Positions 61,101 to 64,000 of a stretch of 64,000 bases of DNA are shown in pieces. Each line of letters begins with the position of its first letter. The stretch's first letter is position 1. This DNA comes from Phycisphaeraceae bacterium. Lineage in GTDB: Bacteria > Planctomycetota > Phycisphaerae > Phycisphaerales > UBA1924. The position numbers were made by a program, and so were the translations under genes. The stretch covers positions 372,001-436,000 of the forward strand of contig JAHCJI010000001.1 of NCBI GenBank assembly GCA_026126305.1, in the 5' to 3' direction. The notes under the pieces are model-generated. The model saw only the letters and a program-made list of their open reading frames with translations, searched no databases and was not told the origin of the DNA.

Positions 61101-62984
61101 TCAGTTTGTCCCCGCCAGCTTGCGCACCGTCATATCGAAGCGACGCACCATCTGGCTGTGCAGGGCCCAGACGGCCACGATATACACCCCCGCCGACACG
61201 GCCGCCCCGATCAACAGCGATACCCGGGCCAGGAACAAGTCGCCTGAGCCACTTTGCACCACCGTGTCGTACATGGATTCCACCGGCTCCACCAGCGCCA
61301 ACGTGCTGGCAAAGGGCGACAATCCGAGCAACGCCGGACCCACCGCGGGGATCGATCGGCCCGCGTTGAACCCGCACCCGCCAACGACCGCGGCGATGAC
61401 TGCCGCGACAACGACCGCCCCGACCACCGAGGCGATGGCCCCCTTGCTCTTGAGCGACCAGTGCAGCCCGATCATGACGCACAAGGCCATGAACGGAGCG
61501 GCGCTGAGCGCCAGCACAACGCCGGCCTCAGGCAACACCACCGGCACCATGACCCCCTGGAGCGCCGGCCCCGCGGGCACTTGGGCATTGCCCGGTGCGT
61601 TCAACCCGCCAACCGCCGCGTGCAGCCCGGCCAGCAGCATCGTCGCCACCGGCACGGCCATCATGGGGATGAGATAGGCCACCAACCCGCGTAGTTTGCC
61701 GCCCAAGTACTCCGCAGGCGTCACGGGCGTCGTCAGCAGCAGGTCCAGCGTGCCATCCTCGCGCTCCCGGCTGATGGCGGTCGCCGACATGTTGATGGCC
61801 ACAAGCATGGTGACGGCCAGTTCCACAAGCACGATGACCAGCAGGGCCAAGCGGTAGTCCTGGGCGGCGATGGCGCTGGTGTCGTACGCGATGATCACCG
61901 CCACCGCCACCGCTACGCCCAGCACGATAAATGACCACCGAGCCATGATGCGGCCCAGGGTGGCGTTGCGGGCGGCCGCCTCACGCCAGGCGATGGGGTT
62001 GTGCCAGACGTGCCGGGGAGGGCGAAAGGTCACCCCCTCCCCGTCGGCCGCCTTTCCGCTGAGGCCAAGCAACTTGCGATACCAAGGCAGGCCTCGACCC
62101 TCCGAGCGACGGGCCAGCCCGCCCGTGCGCACCGTCAGCGTGCTGGCGGCTATCAAAACCAGGCTCAGCCCGCACGAGAGCACCACCCACGCCCGAACGG
62201 GACGCTCGAGCATGAACGCCGCAAGCCCGCTCCGCGAGCCCGTGTCGGCACTGGGGTAGGTGGTGGGGTTGAGCAGGGCGTCCAGCGCCAGGAAGGGATT
62301 CACCCCGGTCATCCACGTCACGCCCCGACCCGACGGGCCAGCCCCCATCCCGCTCTGTCGAAGCCAGGAGTCCAGCCCCCAACTCACGCCCAGGTACGTC
62401 ACCACGGCCACATAAAAGGTAAAGACCGCCCGCCGCCCCGCCACGCGGCTGACCGCCAGCGCAATGGCGATAGCGCCCACCAGCAGCGCCGCCGACGCCG
62501 CCACCAGGTAACTGGTAAAGATGCTCCGCCCCGGCACACCGCCGAAATACTGCGTCAACGCGAACAGGGGCAGGCTCGCAAAGAGCAACGCAAGCACGAA
62601 GAACAACCGCCCCAGCAGGTTCCCAAGCACGATCTGCAACCGGCTCAGCGGCGTGGTCAGCAGTACCTCCCAAGTCCGCGGGCTGGCCTCCTGAGCGATG
62701 GCCCCGGCCATGAACACCGGGCTCAGCACGCAGATCAGCAGGATCTGAAGGTACGCAACCGACGTGAACGTGCCCGCGCCCGCTTCGGCCAGGCGACGGA
62801 ACGACACGGCACCCCCGCCACCGGTCTGGGTCAGCAGGGCCCAGAGCATCACAAGCACAAGCAGCGCCAGGTACGCCGACCGGATCAGCATGTGCCGGCT
62901 GCGCCGAGAGCCGTTCTGCACGAGGCGGACGGCGATGGGGTTGGCCGGTGCCAAGTTTAAGAGATAGCGCAGGAAGACGGGCAT
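61101..62984 (-). CDS. ABC-2 type permease, two tandem halves
   Basis: 627 residues with about 12 membrane helices. Both halves carry the ABC-2 permease mark: EASPRTWEVLLTTPLSRLQIVLGNLLG (in part, near 99-120) and SREREDGTLDLLLTTPVTPAEYLGGK (in part, near 405-430). The protein thus looks like two permeases joined in one chain. The ATPase partner is not in the window. As first gene of the DUF58/BatA operon it may export an envelope component handled by the other proteins, but this is inferred. Start ATG at 62984 has no clear ribosome site. Confidence 0.88.
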   Translation of the reverse strand: MPVFLRYLLNLAPANPIAVRLVQNGSRRSRHMLIRSAYLALLVLVMLWALLTQTGGGGAVSFRRLAEAGAGTFTSVAYLQILLICVLSPVFMAGAIAQEASPRTWEVLLTTPLSRLQIVLGNLLGRLFFVLALLFASLPLFALTQYFGGVPGRSIFTSYLVAASAALLVGAIAIALAVSRVAGRRAVFTFYVAVVTYLGVSWGLDSWLRQSGMGAGPSGRGVTWMTGVNPFLALDALLNPTTYPSADTGSRSGLAAFMLERPVRAWVVLSCGLSLVLIAASTLTVRTGGLARRSEGRGLPWYRKLLGLSGKAADGEGVTFRPPRHVWHNPIAWREAAARNATLGRIMARWSFIVLGVAVAVAVIIAYDTSAIAAQDYRLALLVIVLVELAVTMLVAINMSATAISREREDGTLDLLLTTPVTPAEYLGGKLRGLVAYLIPMMAVPVATMLLAGLHAAVGGLNAPGNAQVPAGPALQGVMVPVVLPEAGVVLALSAAPFMALCVMIGLHWSLKSKGAIASVVGAVVVAAVIAAVVGGCGFNAGRSIPAVGPALLGLSPFASTLALVEPVESMYDTVVQSGSGDLFLARVSLLIGAAVSAGVYIVAVWALHSQMVRRFDMTVRKLAGTN

Positions 62985-63223
62985 CGGGAGCCATGGTACC
63001 GGGCTATCGGGCCCAAGGTGGCGTTCCGATCGTAGCGATCAGCGCATTATCGAACCAAACAAAATTAGAATATCAATTTAGGCAAGTCTCAGAACACAAA
63101 TTTTTGACATTTTAGGGACTTCAGCAATAGCCACGAGCAAGATTTCGGTCATACTACTTGAACGAGATCCAAATACGGCGGCCGGGTGGTCGCTGTTCAG
63201 GTGTGTTTTGAGAGGAGACAGAC

Positions 63224-63850
63224 ATGCGCGCATTCATGACTCTTGGGGCCGTTGTCGCCATCGCCGGTTTGGCGTCGGCCCAGGTTTGGGATGAGGTCGG
63301 CGACGCCGGCGAGAACGGCATCGGCGATGCCCAGATCACCGTGGGCGTCGGTGCCCTGACCGAGATCCGTGGTTTCGGCGAGGCCTTCGGCGCCGACGTC
63401 TACCAGATTCGCATCACCGACATCGCGGGCTTCTCGGCCTCGACCATCGGTGGCGCCAGCTACGACACCCAGCTGTTCCTGTTTGCCGCCGACGGCAGCG
63501 GCATCACCGAGAACGATGACGCCAGCGGCCTCCAGTCCCTGATCAACAACCAGGGCCTCATCGGCTCGGGCGCTGCTCCGGGCATCTACTACCTGGCCAT
63601 CTCGTCCTTCAACCGCGACCCCCGCGACGCCGACGGCTTGGCCATGTTCGGCTTCACCAGCTGGCCCGGCGAGCGCGCCGACCAGCGCCAGCCCACCAGC
63701 AGCAACCCCTTCGTTTCGTGGAGCGATTCGGGCGGCGGCTCGGGCGACTACACGATCTTCCTGACCGGTGCCGAGTACGCCGTTCCGGCTCCGGCCTCGC
63801 TGGCCCTGTTGGGTCTGGGCGGCCTGGCCGCTCTCCGCCGTCGTCGCTGA
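63224..63850 (+). CDS. Exported PEP-CTERM-like protein
   Basis: 208 residues. Signal peptide about 1-20 (ending LASAQ). A beta-rich, acidic body of about 160 residues follows, with LFLFAADGSGITENDDASG and APGIYYLAISSFNRDP, similar to pre-peptidase C-terminal-like folds. The C-terminus VPAPASLALLGLGGLAAL and then four Arg is a PEP-CTERM sorting signal, recognised by exosortase, with a variant motif (VPAP for VPEP). It would be anchored and trimmed at the cell surface. GAGAGGAGAC precedes the start; a TTGACA (63104-63109) lies upstream in an A/T-rich block. A terminator follows. Confidence 0.87.
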   Translation: MRAFMTLGAVVAIAGLASAQVWDEVGDAGENGIGDAQITVGVGALTEIRGFGEAFGADVYQIRITDIAGFSASTIGGASYDTQLFLFAADGSGITENDDASGLQSLINNQGLIGSGAAPGIYYLAISSFNRDPRDADGLAMFGFTSWPGERADQRQPTSSNPFVSWSDSGGGSGDYTIFLTGAEYAVPAPASLALLGLGGLAALRRRR

Positions 63851-63877
63851 TTCGACACCCATTTTCCGACTCGTGAG

Positions 63878-63903
63878 ACGCCCCATCGGTTGGGGCGTTT
63901 TTT
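63878..63903 (+). terminator. Intrinsic terminator of the PEP-CTERM-like gene
   Basis: ACGCCCCA (63878-63885) pairs with TGGGGCGT (63891-63898) around TCGGT, followed by a T run to 63903. Confidence 0.95.
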
Positions 63904-63946
63904 CTTCCGCCCGTGAACCGCGCAGCCCGGATTGTTCAATTTTTGC

Positions 63947-63975
63947 TTGAATCAGACTAAGGCTTCGGGTACATT
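63947..63975 (+). promoter_or_regulatory. Candidate promoter at the window end
   Basis: TTGAAT (63947-63952) and TACATT (63970-63975) with 17 bases between them. An ATG occurs at 63995, but too little sequence remains to judge the next gene. Confidence 0.45.
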
Positions 63976-64000
63976 GGCAAAGTCTGCTCGAACCATGCGA

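Overview
The window looks like the chromosome of a GC-rich member of the Planctomycetota, most likely class Phycisphaerae (order Phycisphaerales). This is inferred from gene content, not from a database search. The signs are: a 23S-5S rRNA unit with its own promoter and no 16S next to it; a secreted protein ending in a planctomycete-type 'GC-P' dockerin-like tail; a PEP-CTERM-like protein; a type II/IV-pseudopilin-like protein of the abundant planctomycete kind; and paired ATGA stop/start overlaps throughout. Coding density is high, and most genes are short 2-5 gene runs on alternating strands. I see no IS element, prophage, integrase, CRISPR array or plasmid origin.

Layout. 1-2.1 kb: end of a small conserved gene, a family-4 uracil-DNA glycosylase without iron-sulfur cysteines, a CusF-like copper lipoprotein and an unknown small protein. 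2.2-9.4 kb: a MEMO/AmmeMemoRadiSam-B protein with an extra N-terminal domain, then a three-gene pilus/secretion inner-membrane operon that begins with a PilM-PilN fusion. 9.4-12.9 kb: promoter, boxA leader, 23S, long spacer, 5S, terminator. 13.1-22 kb: ThiD2-ThiE fusion, M16 peptidase, RecO with an HDOD/GGDEF-like protein, a dehydratase-ACP-dehydratase trio, a FIST sensor protein and AroDE. 22.1-29.6 kb: secreted SH3 protein, TolC-like lipoprotein, Sua5, Thermus-type isocitrate dehydrogenase, dienelactone hydrolase, small DUF3592 membrane protein. 29.6-35.7 kb: TetR/OsmC pair, IF-1, flippase, EF-P, shikimate kinase, PA0069-type radical SAM protein behind an operator-like palindrome. 35.7-42.9 kb: SbtB-SbtA bicarbonate transport pair, then a phosphonate locus (FAD oxidoreductase, PhnZ-like oxygenase, PhnCDE transporter, PhnX-like hydrolase). 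43.1-51 kb: secreted, pseudopilin, sulfotransferase and phosphatase/nuclease genes. 51.3-52.6 kb: about 1.3 kb of RNA-only DNA with a normal tRNA-Gly, an unusual tRNA-like gene and a hairpin-dense stretch. 52.6-63 kb: slipin, then a reverse-strand membrane operon (ABC-2 permease, DUF58, BatA, VWA protein, cyclase-fold repeat protein). 63-64 kb: PEP-CTERM-like exported protein.

How the parts fit. Phosphorus acquisition is the clearest theme: PhnCDE would import phosphonates, the FAD enzyme and the PhnX-like hydrolase could make a complete route from aminoethylphosphonate to acetaldehyde and phosphate, PhnZ gives a second oxidative branch, and two secreted phosphoester-cleaving enzymes lie about 5 kb away. 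SbtAB suggests active bicarbonate uptake. Several genes concern the cell envelope (pilus operon, BatA/DUF58 operon, flippase, sorting-signal proteins). The most unusual region is 51.4-52.2 kb, where many perfect hairpins and three T-arm-like motifs lie in DNA with no credible protein gene.
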